Source: Patella vulgata (taxonomy: Eukaryota; Mollusca; Gastropoda; Patellidae). Taken from it: a stretch of 64,000 nt of DNA. Where the stretch lies: assembly GCF_932274485.2 (NCBI RefSeq), contig NC_065887.2, positions 11,814,001-11,878,000 of the forward strand, in the 5' to 3' direction. The notes below the pieces were generated by a model. It ran no database searches. It was not told where the DNA came from and saw only the letters and a program-made list of their open reading frames with translations. Position 1 is the stretch's first letter. Every line of letters begins with the position of its first letter. Below are positions 11,062 through 22,720 of this stretch, piece by piece. The position numbers and the translations under genes are program-made.

Positions 11062-11744
11062 GGGTTATATGGGGAAATGCCATCTTATAACTAAATTTGA
11101 CAGCCATACCACTGAAAGAATTAGCCGATAAAATTTAATATGTTACGAGATATCGCTCTCCGAAACCTAATGAACACCGCCTCATTGAATTGAATTATGT
11201 TAATTACGGCATTTCGCCTTGACCGAATTCGGCAGGATTTGAATATGATATTGTCTGACAGATGTATCATCAACAAACTGCACTGGTTTCTTTTTTCAAT
11301 TTGTTTGGGGTAAAACGTTATCCCTTCCCGCTAGACAATGTAATTTTATCCGAAATTTATTATCTTTTCCTCAAGTCCAAAAAGCCCATAAGCGACGAAG
11401 TTTTCAGTTTGCGACATATATAGGGTTTCGACATGTTTTACATCCGCCTCTGCACCTCGGTGATAATCTCTATCAGTTGTATTATACGTAGGTAGAATAA
11501 TTTGATCAGTTTTCAGATAACTTGAATTTAGGTCGGATAATTAGCTCGGATTACTGGCTGTGCGGATAATATCTGACTAGATTAAAAGGTTAGTTTCTCT
11601 GCAAGAAGGTTAAGCATTTTAAAACCAAATTAAGCTGTACAATATATGATGCTAATGTTAGTGTTGCTTTGTAATTCAAGGATGAAACATGGATGTCAAA
11701 GCATCATTCGGCTCTTATTTTGACATTTAGTAATCGAGAACATG
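11062..11744. other. Unassigned AT-rich DNA
   Basis: No element boundary, SINE segment or exon-like frame was recognised between the fold-back element and the next tandem array. Confidence 0.45.
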
Positions 11745-12195
11745 GAAACTGGATTTAGACAAATACAACATTCGATCATATGATGTCTTTTTAATCATTT
11801 ATTTCTGATGATACAAGCGACGGAAAAGCGTCCATCATGAATTTGCTTGTCGGAAACTGAAAACTCGATGCCTTAGACTATCTTAGCTTTTTATAGCGCT
11901 TTTTCTTTTTACACAGCATTTGATCATAATATGTCTTTTTAATTTAATTTTATTTATTTTTGATGACACAAACGAGCGAAAAGTGTCAATCGTGAAAACT
12001 GGATGCCCTACCAGCTCACCTTTTCCGCTATTCCAGCGCTTTCTCTTTTTATACAGCATTTGATCATATGTCTTTTTAATTTCTTATTATTTATTTTGAT
12101 GACACGAACGACCAAAATGCGTCTATGGTGAAAACTCGATGCCCTAAACTATCTCAGCTTTTCCGATATACTAGCGCTTTCTCTTTGTATGTTCG
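11745..12195 (+). repeat. Tandem array, three units of about 140-148 bp
   Basis: The anchors GATCATA...ATGTCTTTTTAAT lie at 11774, 11922 and 12062. Each unit also contains TTATTTxTGATGAxAC, an AAAACTCGATGCC-type block and TAGCGCTTT(T/C)TCTTTTT. The units differ by small insertions and deletions, which suggests an old minisatellite. Confidence 0.75.
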
Positions 12196-12406
12196 CTTAG
12201 ATGTTGCTGTGTTTTGTCACACGGTTAAAACACTCTCTTCTCGTGGTAATTGTGGAATTCGACTGTGGTTTCCTTTAAAATGAAAAGCAGATGCCAGGAC
12301 ACACTCCTTCTCCCACCCCCACCCTCACCTCGTACTTGTTATACCTATACCTGGCCACTAATCATACGGAGATCCACCTACAGCGAACAATATTATATAA
12401 TTTCAG

Positions 12407-12617
12407 GATTCCGGAAGAGTCCGACTTCCTTCAAGGCCACCATATTACGCCTTACTTAACGGACTTTTTCAAAATACCACCGCCATTCCCGCGCCACCAT
12501 CTGAAACATCGTATTTTCGGTCATAAACGCCTGTGGGCTAAACGAAGAGTTGATAAGGTTGCACGGAGATTGGTGGCAAACGCCGAAAGGTTTATTACTA
12601 ATAAGCATTTGGTTTAA
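12407..12617 (+). CDS. Possible terminal exon of an unidentified gene
   Basis: An acceptor-like TTATATAATTTCAG precedes an open stretch of about 70 codons that ends at TAA (12615-12617). The encoded tail is basic, with IPEESDFLQGHHITPYLTDF, then PPPFPRHHLKHRIFGHKRLW and AKRRVDKVARRLVANAERF, ending NKHLV. Composition is less AT-rich than its surroundings and the residue mix looks protein-like. The frame also stays open upstream of the acceptor. I do not recognise the protein, and no upstream exon or AATAAA site close behind the stop was seen. It may be a chance frame. Confidence 0.33.
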
Positions 12618-12913
12618 CCAATATCCTAGTTACAAAGACTAATTAATCTTGTTTAGATTATAAATTCCACACTGACAAAAACACGACCTATTTAAAGTTA
12701 TTTATTATCAAGGATATGCTATAATTAGAAATAACATTTCTTGAAGTGGTTAAAACGAATACCCTGGAGTATGGCCAGTGCTGATGACCAAAAATTTCAC
12801 CATTTTGTTTTCTTTGAAATAATTGCCGAGTCGGTTTTAATTAACAATCAGCAATGAACGCAAATGTCATGAACTTTCACTACATGTGCAAACTCGTTCT
12901 AGTGCTCAAAGTT

Positions 12914-13290
12914 AAAGGGGAATTAGGTAAGATTAGATCATATTTGACAGTTCTAGCTATAATAGTTTAAAAATAATAGATAATAAATGGAGAGTAAACT
13001 GAAAATTTCAGTCAAACTGCTTCACTCTGAGCCTGCATATTAGAAATACAATTTTAGCCTAGCATCGATTGTCATTACTACCGTTGTTACGATAATGAAC
13101 AAAGTCTCGATTTTCCATTTTTTACGATTATTTCATCAACCACAAAACGTATTCAAATCTACTAAATATCAGAGCCACCCGATGGCATCGAGAGTTGATT
13201 ATGGTCTTGGTAAGTTTAATTAATAATTCATATAACATTTCAGGCCTAAATCAACACATGCAATAGGCAGATAATTTAGCTCTTACATAA
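12914..13290 (+). mobile_element. MITE, TTAA-type ends (family M1)
   Basis: It starts TTAAAGGGGAATTAGGTAAG. It shares with the 7556 copy CTATAATAGTTTAAAAATA, TTTCAGTCAAACTGCTTCAC, GAACAAAGTCTCGATTTTCC and the end AGCTCTTACATAATGCC. The copies differ at many sites, so the insertions are not recent. Confidence 0.7.
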
Positions 13291-13721
13291 TGCCTTTTTA
13301 CGTTTTGTCATTCCGTGATATTCCTCACAATGTCAACACCTGGCTGCATTGGATAACGACACTGGGACTGGGTGACCATTTCTTGTATTAGGATGGGGCC
13401 CAAAAACATGTTCTCCTCGCTTCGGACTTTTTGGGTTTTTTTTACCTCCCCTTCAATAAATTCTTTTATCCATGTTTGTCTCTCTGAACAAGACACATAG
13501 ATTTGCTGAGTCAGACTATATATACATGCAATATGTCACATGGAATCTGACATAACAGAGACACTGAATATTTACTTGTATATTAAATTAAATTATCAAT
13601 AACTATATATTTGTACAACATATGACACGGGCTGCTATGACACGGGCTGGAATGCTTGAACTTTGACCCTGTAACATTCAAATCTGTTTTTTCGCATCTT
13701 TTAGACCAAGCACAGTAAGGG

Positions 13722-13885
13722 GAATGCTCATTAGTCCGCGGGTGCACTAGTCCCTCGCTATAAAAATACTATAAATATGGGTCTCAAAAAACCTAGCAGG
13801 TATGGTGGCTGATTGGTATCATGTCGTGATGTCGTGGTGTCGCCCTTCATAAGGCTAGTACACCCGCGGACTAGTAAACCCATCT
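13722..13885. mobile_element. Small MITE with ACTAGTCCGCGGGTG inverted repeats
   Basis: TTAGTCCGCGGGTGCACTAG at 13731-13750 is mirrored by CTAGTACACCCGCGGACTAG at 13855-13874. The arms are GC-rich in an AT-rich setting and enclose about 100 bp. No transposase is present. The superfamily is not identifiable from the ends. Confidence 0.65.
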
Positions 13886-14065
13886 CCACAGTCACATCTG
13901 ACTCTGACGAATCCTTTGCCGACAATGGGAAACGATTAAAAAATCATGCGTAGTATTTTATATCCAAAGAGAATGTATACCAATAAAACCACAAACATCA
14001 ATTCAATGACATTAAGTAATTGAACAGGATATACACAGGTCATAGAATACTGAAATACTGTTATT

Positions 14066-14111
14066 ACGTTTCAACTAGGCTTCTCTAGTCTTGATCTAGT
14101 TGAAACGTCGC
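14066..14111. repeat. Short inverted repeat (hairpin)
   Basis: ACGTTTCAACTAG is followed after about 18 bases by CTAGTTGAAACGT, giving a perfect 13-bp stem. It is not part of a recognised element. Confidence 0.7.
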
Positions 14112-14251
14112 TCAGTAATAAACAGTGATTGTATTCCGTACGTAATTATCGCTCGAAAATTAAATGATGGCTTGCTGTTTACGTCTGGATAGCGGGGTCC
14201 CTTAGTTCAAGACACAGTTTGGCTTAAATTTCTATCACACCCAAGGAGCAG

Positions 14252-14447
14252 AAATGACATGAAATGAAATGAAATAGGGTTTAACGTCCCACTGTTCTGC
14301 TGCGAACTGGGCTGCGAACGGGCATACGCCATACAGTGTGCTATGAGGGAAATTTTGCCCGGACAGCGGCACTACGGCCTACTCTTATATCGAATTCCAA
14401 CTGTCAAGGGATCTTTTACGTGCACGCCAATGTGTACACGGTACCTC
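14252..14447 (-). repeat. SINE-A copy, 5' truncated
   Basis: The minus strand shows GAGGTACCGTGTACACATTG, the body, GTCCCGGTTT-type spacing and the tail GAAATGAAATGAAAT read in reverse at 14252-14275. The 5' half is missing. The body core agrees well with the family, so the copy is fairly young. Confidence 0.85.
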
Positions 14448-14755
14448 CCCAAGTAGCAGATGTCCAGGACACACATCAAACTGATGTCGTCAGAACAATC
14501 TTCACCTCACTTCCAACCATCGGAAACACATATAGAAAACTCTCTATTACTGACGACAATACTGGGCGAGGTTTCCACGACAATTATTTAGTTATCACAA
14601 TGATACAATTATAAAAAAACAAATAAATGACGAGGCAATATATACATGTAAACAACACATGTAACCTTAAGGTAATGAAGACTCTTCAGAGAACTGCCAC
14701 TAACGACCTTGCAGGTGATCTAAATTAATTAAGGTAAAATAAAGAATATCCTGGA

Positions 14756-14972
14756 AATGATTAAAGATGTATTATGCAAGATACTTGGTTCTGAGCGAAG
14801 TTATCTGTGTTTGAAGAGTTTGTCATGTTTGGCGTCACTTCCCGTTTCTTCACGTGCTTTTTACACATCTCCCGTACCAATGATCTCTGTGTTAAAGTTA
14901 TATTTGGGATGTATTTAACCAGTTCTATCACATATTTTATAATGACCGACACCAATATTGTCCTTTAACCAT
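14756..14972 (-). mobile_element. MITE, TTAA-type ends (family M2)
   Basis: On the minus strand it begins TTAAAGGACAATATTGGTGT and continues with ACACAGAGATCATTGG, CACGTGAAGAAACGGG and GTGACGCCAAACATG. It ends at ATTATGCAAGA next to TTAAAGAT read from the left. Copies at 26666 and 38146 share the same order. The two termini resemble those of family M1, so both families may use the same transposase. Confidence 0.65.
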
Positions 14973-15339
14973 CCGTCATAACCCCGTCTTTGCTCAATCG
15001 TGTTTAAATCATACTGTTATCTACCTCTAGTCGTGGGGGTTGGGGTTGGGGAGCGAGGGGGCTTATTGGTGAAATAGCCTTAGGGTTTCGCTTGCATCCA
15101 ATATATTACAAACCACTTAGACCTGGAACTGTAAGTCAAGCAAATTAATCATTAGGTAACATGTTTATGACATGTTGATGGCGAGTTTACCAGATGTTAC
15201 TAATAACAACACCCTGAAAAGAATGAGGAGATATTATTAGTTGATTAGTTGATTGTGGTGATGTACACTCAAACAGTTATGTAGGATATTTCTATAAGCG
15301 AGATTTTAGTGCAAAATGAACAAATTTTTCAAAATTATT

Positions 15340-15549
15340 TATGCTAGGTTCCCGGTATCACGATTCGCGCTATGACGGAAATCGTGATTTTAATCATGAA
15401 GTATTCGTGGTTATCCTATCATAATATTAAGGTCAGTCGGAGCAATCGTGTTGATCGTATCCAAACATATCCGAACGTGTCTGCATGTACCAGATCGTGG
15501 ACTCAATCCTATCGTAACGCACTGCACGACAGTGGGAACCTAGCGTTAA
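15340..15549. mobile_element. Small MITE with GCTAGGTTCCC inverted repeats
   Basis: TTATGCTAGGTTCCC at the left is mirrored by GGGAACCTAGCGTTAA at the right. The 200-bp interior is relatively rich in CG dinucleotides and contains several ATCGTG steps. It is non-coding and the superfamily is unassigned. Confidence 0.6.
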
Positions 15550-15926
15550 CATTATACCATTTTCATTCTTCAGCAAGTAGTTCGATAAGTTTTAAACATC
15601 GATTATTTTTCCAATAATATATTTCTATATATTTCTCTGTTACAGATTAAAACAAAGTGATTTTCTTCTTCTATTTCAAAATTATTACGGTAGGCAGGGC
15701 CTGATTTACCAACTTGTGGCCCTTAGTCCCAAAAAAAGAAATGTTGACGTGTTTCATTATCCAAGTTTCGGGAGGTCTGAAAATCAATAAGGTTCATTCA
15801 CTTATGACCCCAATGCTTTACACAAAGTAAAACGTTAAAACCTGTATCCCCTATAACATTAACGAGCAAATCGTTGACGGACGGACAGGGGCGACGACTA
15901 TATACGCTCAAACTACGCATGGATCA

Positions 15927-16027
15927 ATGAAATGGGGTTTAACGTCCTACTGTTCTGCTCCGAACTGGGCTAATGAAGACGGACATACCCCATACAGTGC
16001 GCTATCGAATTCCAACTGTCAGAGGAT
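15927..16027 (-). repeat. SINE-A 3' fragment with internal deletion
   Basis: The minus strand carries GACAGTTGGAATTCGATA joined directly to GCGCACTGTATGGGGTATG and then the usual 3' end with GGACGTTAAACCCCATTTCA. The GCCGCTGTCCGGGCAAAATT segment is missing. Confidence 0.82.
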
Positions 16028-16681
16028 CATGACCCCAGCTGAATTTTGTCATAGGTCACGGGATGTAAACAGAGCTAGCGCTAATTCCAACCTAACCCTA
16101 ACCCGGGACCTAGCCCCAATGCTTACTCTAACCCTAACCTACAATCTCGCCATCAATTATTTACATCTCAACGACCTTGACAAAAATTGAGCTGGCCTTA
16201 ACAAATAGATTTAGCTGTGTAAGACGATACCCATAGAAAAAAGAGATTTCATGGAATCATTGAAAATACAAAAGAAGATTCACTAAATCACTGAAAATTT
16301 AAGTGATTTAACGAAATCTCTGGTGGCCACATTTCCTGTGTTGTCAAATCTGCATGGCAACTCTGATTACTGACCGACGACTGACCTTGAACCTGCTTCT
16401 TCAGGAAGTAGATCACAAATGCTGTGAGGGGTATATAGGAATTTAAGAGGTTCGCTTCCAGACGAACCTACCAGCTTGAAGCCATTAAAACGATTATTCA
16501 ACAAATGCACGCAATGAACTGGTTTCAGACACTGGCCTTGAAGGATGGCCTTGGAGGCTGTTTGGCCTTCTATTTGTGTTTTATATCTTTTTTGTAGAAC
16601 CGATGATTTTAGGTCGATCGGTATTATACTGTATTTCCATGCCAAGCGTCCACAAGGGAATTTTCCTGCGATACGGCACTG

Positions 16682-16745
16682 AAATAAAATGAAATGGGGT
16701 TTAACGTCCTACTGCTCTGCTCCGACTGGGTTAATGAAGACGGAC
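16682..16745 (-). repeat. SINE-A 3' end fragment
   Basis: Only the last 64 bp are present on the minus strand: TCCGTCTTCATTAACCCAGT to GGACGTTAAACCCCATTTCA and a short tail. Confidence 0.82.
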
Positions 16746-17219
16746 TAACGGAACTAATCCGAGGTTAAAGCGGTTCATTAGTCTTTGACAATACAGACTC
16801 CATTTTTCCTTTCACATTTTGCGTACTCTTTTTATAAATACTGAATACACCATCGAACGAAACAATCATTTTATTGTCACCGAATTATGGCGTAAAAATG
16901 GGGTTAAACCAGGCCCAAGAAGAGGGAGGTTCAGTCGGTATATCGTGCCGGCGCCCACGAAACCTCATAAATATCTTTTTAATTCTTTTCATGTCTGTAT
17001 GGCAGAGCCCCCGATAATCTTACTGTTCTTCCACCGGCGTGTAAGGGTAAAAGGAGGCCTTGAGTTTAACGCTCTACTTTTCAGATCCAACCGGGTTTAT
17101 AAAGACTGGAAAGACTTAGGAACAAGCTAACATCTATAGCCAGTAATTTATTAACGAGTGTTATATCTACAATAAAAAAAAATCCAATAAAAAATGACAG
17201 CGAAGTGTAGTCCATTGAT

Positions 17220-17590
17220 ATAAAATGAAATGAAATGAAATGGGTTTAACGTCCTACTGTTTTGCTCCGAACTGGGCTAATGAAGACGGACATACGCCAT
17301 ACAGTGTGCTATGAGGGAAATTTTTCCCGGACAGCAGCACTACGGCCTACTCTTATATCAAATTCCAACTGTCAAGGGATCTTTTACGTGCACGCCAATG
17401 TGTACACGAGACCTCGGTTTTTCGTGCCATCCGAACGACTAGACAGCTGTTCTTTTCAGCCCTTTCGTCTCTGACAAGGGAGAAACACGCCGGAATATCT
17501 GATGAACTTTCTCGGCCAATGCAGGGATCGAACACCCGACCTCCAGGCTAGCAAGTCAGCGTCTTACCCACTTAGCTACCGTGATCCCCC
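17220..17590 (-). repeat. SINE-A, full-length reference copy with 10-bp TSD
   Basis: GTCCATTGAT flanks the copy at 17210-17219 and 17591-17600, so both ends are defined and the element is about 370 bp. On the minus strand it starts GGGGATCACGGTAGCTAAGT. The A box (TAGCTAAGTGGGTAAG, about 17562-17578) and B box (GTGTTCGATCCC, about 17524-17536) are those of a tRNA-derived Pol III promoter. The body and then a GGTTTAAAC-type end and an ATTTC tail follow. SINEs of this kind are non-coding and rely on a LINE for copying. It contains spurious frames of 60-70 codons on both strands. Confidence 0.93.
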
Positions 17591-17646
17591 GTCCATTGAT
17601 GGAGTCTATACCGAATGACTATTTGAAATCCTGATATTACACGGGA

Positions 17647-17648
17647 TA

Positions 17649-17680
<32 letters not shown>
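17647..17680. repeat. (TA)n microsatellite
   Basis: About 30 bases of uninterrupted alternating TA follow GGGATAG. Confidence 0.95.
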
Positions 17681-17683
<3 letters not shown>

Positions 17684-17699
17684 CCTACACCCTGGTTGG

Positions 17700-20134
17700 G
17701 TTATATTGAGTCAAGGTTGCAGACCAATGTTGTTCCAGAGTTAAGGTCTGTTCAAACCAAGGATTATTCGTCGCCGACAGCGCGATATCTGTTCAGCGAT
17801 AATCTCTCGGTCAAAAGCACCCAGGCACTCACCATATCGATTTCCAATCGCTGATTTCTCATCACTGGCCGATTTCTTCGAAGGTGGTATATGTACTCGC
17901 ATATTTTCCATTAAATCCATGGTTACATGACCCATAGAGAGTAGGTGCACGACTCAGAAGCAAATCTTTATAGTTTGGTAACAACAGATTCTTGAAATAT
18001 CACAAATTAAATGTAGTTATATATTAAGCAAATTTTACTGGTTTTTAGCTTGTTTTCCCATCATTATAATAATTATTCTATGTGTGACATTTTACGAATG
18101 AATATAATTTTATTCTATAAAACTCAACCGACAATAATATCCATCAAACTCCTTGGTATATTGTACATTCTATTCCGATTTGTTCAAATAAATAAAGGCT
18201 GGGAAAGGCATCTTCAAAACCAGAATTTAGACACGTCTTACTTCTCCCAACAAGCTCAAAGATTTTCATAATGATTGGTAGAATTTCTATTTCTATGGTG
18301 CTTATACATACTGATTTGTTGCCTAGCAGATATGCATCTTGCAAAGTACATTTACAAGCTTACGGCTGTTTACCAAATTTGCTAGGCATATTGCTTGGAT
18401 GCCGGTTAACCAGATTTGTTGAAGTGACGCTTCTCGTTTGGAGTGTTCACATTACTGACTAATTTTGGTTGTGCTTTTGTATTCAAACAATATTGTTCGT
18501 AAGGTTTGTGTGGCGGAACACTCTCCTGGAACCTACTGCATCAGGTGTAATAGCGAGCACAGATGGAACCGAATTTACCTATATAGGACCCCAAGATCTA
18601 GGGGGTCTCCAGTGAAGGTGTGTCTTAAACATCCCTTGTGGTGCTTGGCTTTGTTCGAGCCGCGAGGGTTGGGGGTTGGCAGTGGCCCCATAAATGGAAT
18701 AGCCTAGGACTCCGTTTCATTTAAATCCAGCCCTGTCGGTCCGTGCACAACAGCTATCGTTCCTGAGAGGTCGTTCCTAATCAACAAATTACCGATTTCG
18801 AACAATAACTAAATACATTACTAACGATTTTAATTTTTTTTATGAAGTCACTATTTTCTAGCTTTCTAGCCCCCCTGATGCTTTGATCTATATCTTAACC
18901 AATGAAATCAACAGACCTAAACATTATTTAAACTAGTTGTTCAAATCAATGTTAGAAGTATGTCATATTTAAATCAAACAAAGAGAGCTTCGATTGTAGA
19001 TAAATTCTTTACTGGCGCCATACAGGCTGGTACTCCTTGCAGCGTGCAGACGACAATCAGGAAAACGACCGACTACTACTCTATGTATTGATCCGATTCG
19101 TTTGACACACGATACGCTCTTTGACTTACCTACTACAGTAGTCTGGTCTGTAGCTAGCTATCTACTGAAAGATCTGCACCGAGTCACCAGCACCATATGA
19201 CGACTAAAGGCAGGCTTCCTTGTTTTGATTACCGCTATAATTGAGGCAATATATATCAAAGTGGCGTAAAAAAGGCATTGTCCGATCGTATAAAATCACT
19301 CCACAGACTTTTCCTGAGTCCATCTGTAAAAGTCTATGTTTTACCATCTATCGATTTCTGTCAGTCAAAAGAGTCATTAACCTGATTTTCAAGGCATTTA
19401 TTTCCCCCTGCTTTGATTTATAGATTTTTATTATATCTGGATTGATTCTTTGAGCGTTAATCCTTTCACTGAATGACACAGAGTGGGTGACCTTAATGCA
19501 CCACCCATTCTCATCAGAATCAAAGCAACACGCCATGGAAATTGTGGTGTTTTAACCAATTGATTCAACAAGTGATTTCACTGTGGGACATACAAATTAA
19601 AACTTACATAAGAGTGTACCTAAGCTGCGTATCGATAAGTAGATAGTATTATGCTGTTAAAGAGAACAGGTCCTTTGTGTATTTTTTTATGACATGCGAT
19701 GAACAAGTGTCGACAACAATCTGTGAATGATTAAAGCAATACGCCAGTCTTTGTCACCGGAAGTAAGGGGAGATCAATACCAATGATTATATGTTTAATA
19801 ACAAAAGGTGGGGGTAAAGCGGGGGAAATATTTATTTAATGATTTTATAGTTCAAGGCAATCAGATAACCATTGATGCAAGCCACTAGGTAACATAAACA
19901 TTCAACCATATTGATTGTCCTAATTAGACTTGTAGGTCATCCAAGTCAGAGGAATGTTGGAGGTCACCTGAACGCTTACACACGAGCAAAGGCCTTGGAA
20001 TTCTTTTAATCTTTCAGTACTTCCTTCCACTTGCACTATGTCCTTTGGCGTACTCCATTATACAACTCAGGGGGGTCTGGCTTATGAAATCACAATTTAA
20101 TCTGCAAAATAAAGTCAGGTGTGAAATGTGTTCA
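17700..20134. other. Largely unassigned interval
   Basis: The segment 17735-17950 contains CAAACCAAGGATTATTCGTC and TCGCTGATTTCTCATCAC. These look like parts of a Harbinger- or ISL2EU-type MITE, but no inverted partner was found. Nothing else could be assigned; frames at 18050-18707 and 19241-19536 lack coding character. Confidence 0.4.
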
Positions 20135-20480
20135 CCCGTGGCTACACGAGCTCAGTGTGCCCAAAGACAGGCTGTGGTTTGTGCCGCGATGCAGTCAGCG
20201 AACAGACCGTGGCTAGACGAGGTTAATTTGTCCAATAAGAGACTGGGATTTGTGCCGGGATGTAGTCAGCGACGAGGTTAGTCTGTCCAGCCTGCGGTTT
20301 GTGCCGGGATGCAGTCAACGAAGAGAGAACGTGGCTACACGAGGTCAATTTGTCCAATAAGAGACTGGGGTTAGTGCCGGGATGCAATCAGCGAAGTTAA
20401 CCCGTGGCTACACGAGGTCAGTTTGGCGAGTTTTCCCAACAAGAGACTGTGATTTGTTCTGGGAAGCTGTCATAAGAAAA
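20135..20480 (+). repeat. Minisatellite, unit about 72 bp
   Basis: GTGGCTACACGAGGTCA or close variants start at 20138, 20209, 20331 and 20404. Each unit continues with TTTGTCCAATAAGAGACTG and TTTGTGCCGGGATGCAGTCA. One shortened unit lies between the second and third, which explains their 122-bp spacing. It is GC-richer than its surroundings. Confidence 0.85.
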
Positions 20481-21174
20481 GATGCATGGGTAGTACGTAG
20501 GATGTGGTGACCGGTTTTCCCGCGTCCGCTCTCCACGTCTGACAGAAGGCTCATGGTGCTACAATCTTGAACCCATTAATTACAGCTTCTAAAACCAAAT
20601 CCATACTGTCTACCCTTTTATTTATGGATATTGAAGGGTGTCGAGGCAGCGGAGGATTGTGCTTGCTGTTTCTGGAACACCAGAAGCGGCTTCGCATTGG
20701 ATGAGTCTTTTGTATTCATAGGTAAACCACCTTTTTTAATTGTAGGTCAAGACGGGTGTGCAGATGAATTCGATGCCGACAGGTGTGATGAAGTCCATTT
20801 TTATTTGAATTATTTAAAATCTCAATGCGACATTACCTCGTCCTCGGGTTTTCCAGGTTTATGTAAACGTGTGTGAGTGCCTAAAGCCTATACTAGTCCT
20901 TCTCTGGCTTCATCACTTCCATTTACTTAATTGTGAAATTTTTTTTACGTCGAAAAGATTATAAACCGAGTTATCGCTTTTCATTTTCTTATCGTAGACG
21001 AATTTATGTTTGCCCATGTAGGCAAACTGGCATTCAAAGTATATATAATAAACCACGACAAATACGGATTCAGAATCGCCCACTCTTGGTTTTCGTCGAG
21101 GATTTTGTGACATAATTTTGCAGGTCCCGATTGATTATTTTCTAACAGATAGATAAATTCCTATGTTTTATATG
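20481..21174. other. Unassigned, with a weak cysteine-rich frame
   Basis: The frame at about 20631-20876 encodes CACCFWNT and GQDGCADEFDADRCDE. It has an acceptor-like TTTTTTAATTGTAG inside it at about 20730-20745. No family was recognised and no second exon was found, so it is not called as a gene. Confidence 0.35.
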
Positions 21175-21186
21175 TATCTGCTGTTA

Positions 21187-21426
21187 GGACGGAGGGCTTG
21201 ACAAGGACAGCTGTCTAGTCGTTCGGATGGGACGAAAAACCGAGGTCCCGTGTACACATTGGCGTGCACGTAAAAGATCCCTTGACAGTTGGAATTCGAT
21301 ATAAGAATAGACCGTAGTGCCGCTGTCCGGGAAAAATTTCTCCCATAGCACACTGTATGGCGTATGCCTGTCTTCATTAGCTCAGTTCGGCGCAGAACAG
21401 TAGGACGTTAAACCCCATTTCATTTA
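21187..21426 (+). repeat. SINE-A, 5' truncated, with 12-bp TSD
   Basis: TATCTGCTGTTA occurs at 21175-21186 and 21427-21438. The copy begins at GGACGGAGGGCTTGACAAGG and runs to GACGTTAAACCCCATTTCAT. It matches the family closely. Truncation from the 5' side with an intact 3' end and a target duplication is the signature of target-primed reverse transcription. Confidence 0.93.
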
Positions 21427-21438
21427 TATCTGCTGTTA

Positions 21439-22420
21439 CAGATTCAAAACATAAACGACGAATATGATCACGTGTCTGGGATTGTTTATAAACTTAAGAT
21501 GTCAACATACAGTTGCCTGGAGCTCTGCTACCTTGGAACGGTCAAAGACCTCTTGCATTAGCCCAACTTCATCAAATATTATGGTTAGGATAACATTGTC
21601 GGCTTTGGGCACTCAAGGCAGCACACAGATTAAGAAATGTGATGCCATTCAGTGGGCGTATACAGCAAATAAGCCGGGGGTAAATATGGATCTGCGCAGC
21701 AACCGAATCAAATGTACACAAACAAATCAGTAAGAGAGTAGGTGAAATACCAATATGCCGGACGATGATCTTTATTGAGCGCATTTTTTTTTCAGAGGTA
21801 TTGGGGTTTTTTTTTATTTGAAAAAAATCTCTTACATATTATTGTCTGGAATTAATTGTGTTAATACAACATGGACATGAATTTAATAACGGAGATCTGG
21901 TTGACATGTCTGTCAATATCGAGTTAAATGCTCATTTTCACAGTTGTGGATATTTTGTGAAGCTTTGGAACGCAAACATGATCTTATATTAGCGTTTATG
22001 ATTTATCAGCAGCATTACTTTTTTTTTAATAACTACCACAATAAAAAGAAAATAAACCTCTAAGATTCGTGAAGACAATCTTTATATTAAACTAGCATCT
22101 GTCTTTGACATCTTGAAAATCTCTACTGGGGAAATCTTAACGAACTATTCGTCTGGTGATCGATTCAGATTAGTTGGAAATACAAATGAAATACAAATGA
22201 AACGAATAAATACTCTCATTAACATCAATACTTCATTTTTGTTTTTATAATGCATTTTGAGACCTACCAAAATTAACTCTAAATTATATTAGTCTCTTGT
22301 TGCCTCCATCAACACTATTCAGTTTTAACCCCGTCCTTGTTTGGATATACATGTATTTGGGCTGTTTGCTGTATTATGTCCGGTTATGTAGTAGATTCAC
22401 GCAGCGGTGATACTCGATTT
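21439..22420. other. Unassigned AT-rich DNA
   Basis: Poly(T) and poly(A) tracts occur around 21785-21830 and 22020. No element boundary or exon was recognised. Confidence 0.5.
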
Positions 22421-22433
22421 CCCATTATATTTT

Positions 22434-22707
22434 AAGGTAGTTTCTGGCCGAATGGTTAGCACGTGCGCGCTGTATCATAAGGCCTGTCATTGAGTCAACT
22501 GGCGTGGTTTCGTATCCCCGGTTGTACGTGACAAGGAGTAGGGTCCCCTTTCCAATCTCGTGGGTTTTCTCCGGGTCCTCCGGTTTCCTCATACTGCTAA
22601 ACACCCCTACGCGCAAGCGAATTATTGAAATAAACCATATGTTAGTCCCGAAATGAGCTAGTTTGTGTCGAGTGGACGTTAAACCCCATTTCTCTCTCTC
22701 TCTCTCT
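22434..22707 (+). repeat. V-SINE (RUDI-like), full length with 13-bp TSD
   Basis: CCCATTATATTTT flanks it at 22421-22433 and 22708-22720. The head has an A-box-like GGCCGAATGGTTAGC and a B-box-like GGTTTCGTATCCCC. The V-domain reads CTCGTGGGTTTTCTCCGGGT then CCTCCGGTTTCCTC; this block is shared with vertebrate and molluscan V-SINEs. The 3' end is GTGGACGTTAAACCCCATTT with a (TC)n tail. It is about 274 bp. Naming it RUDI is from memory of that molluscan family, not a comparison. Confidence 0.9.
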
Positions 22708-22720
22708 CCCATTATATTTT

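Noticed and set aside
17735-17950. Minus-strand frame with KKSASDEKSAIGNRYGE as a gene
   Set aside because: The DNA resembles the subterminal part of a Harbinger-type MITE more than an exon, and there is no supporting splice site or homologue in the window.
20135-20480. CRISPR-like array
   Set aside because: The spacing of conserved blocks reflects contiguous 72-bp minisatellite units without unique spacers, and the DNA is eukaryotic.
20631-20876. Cysteine-rich 81-codon frame as a secreted peptide
   Set aside because: There is no signal peptide or known cysteine pattern. The donor- and acceptor-like sites inside it would give an intron of about 25 bases, too short to splice.
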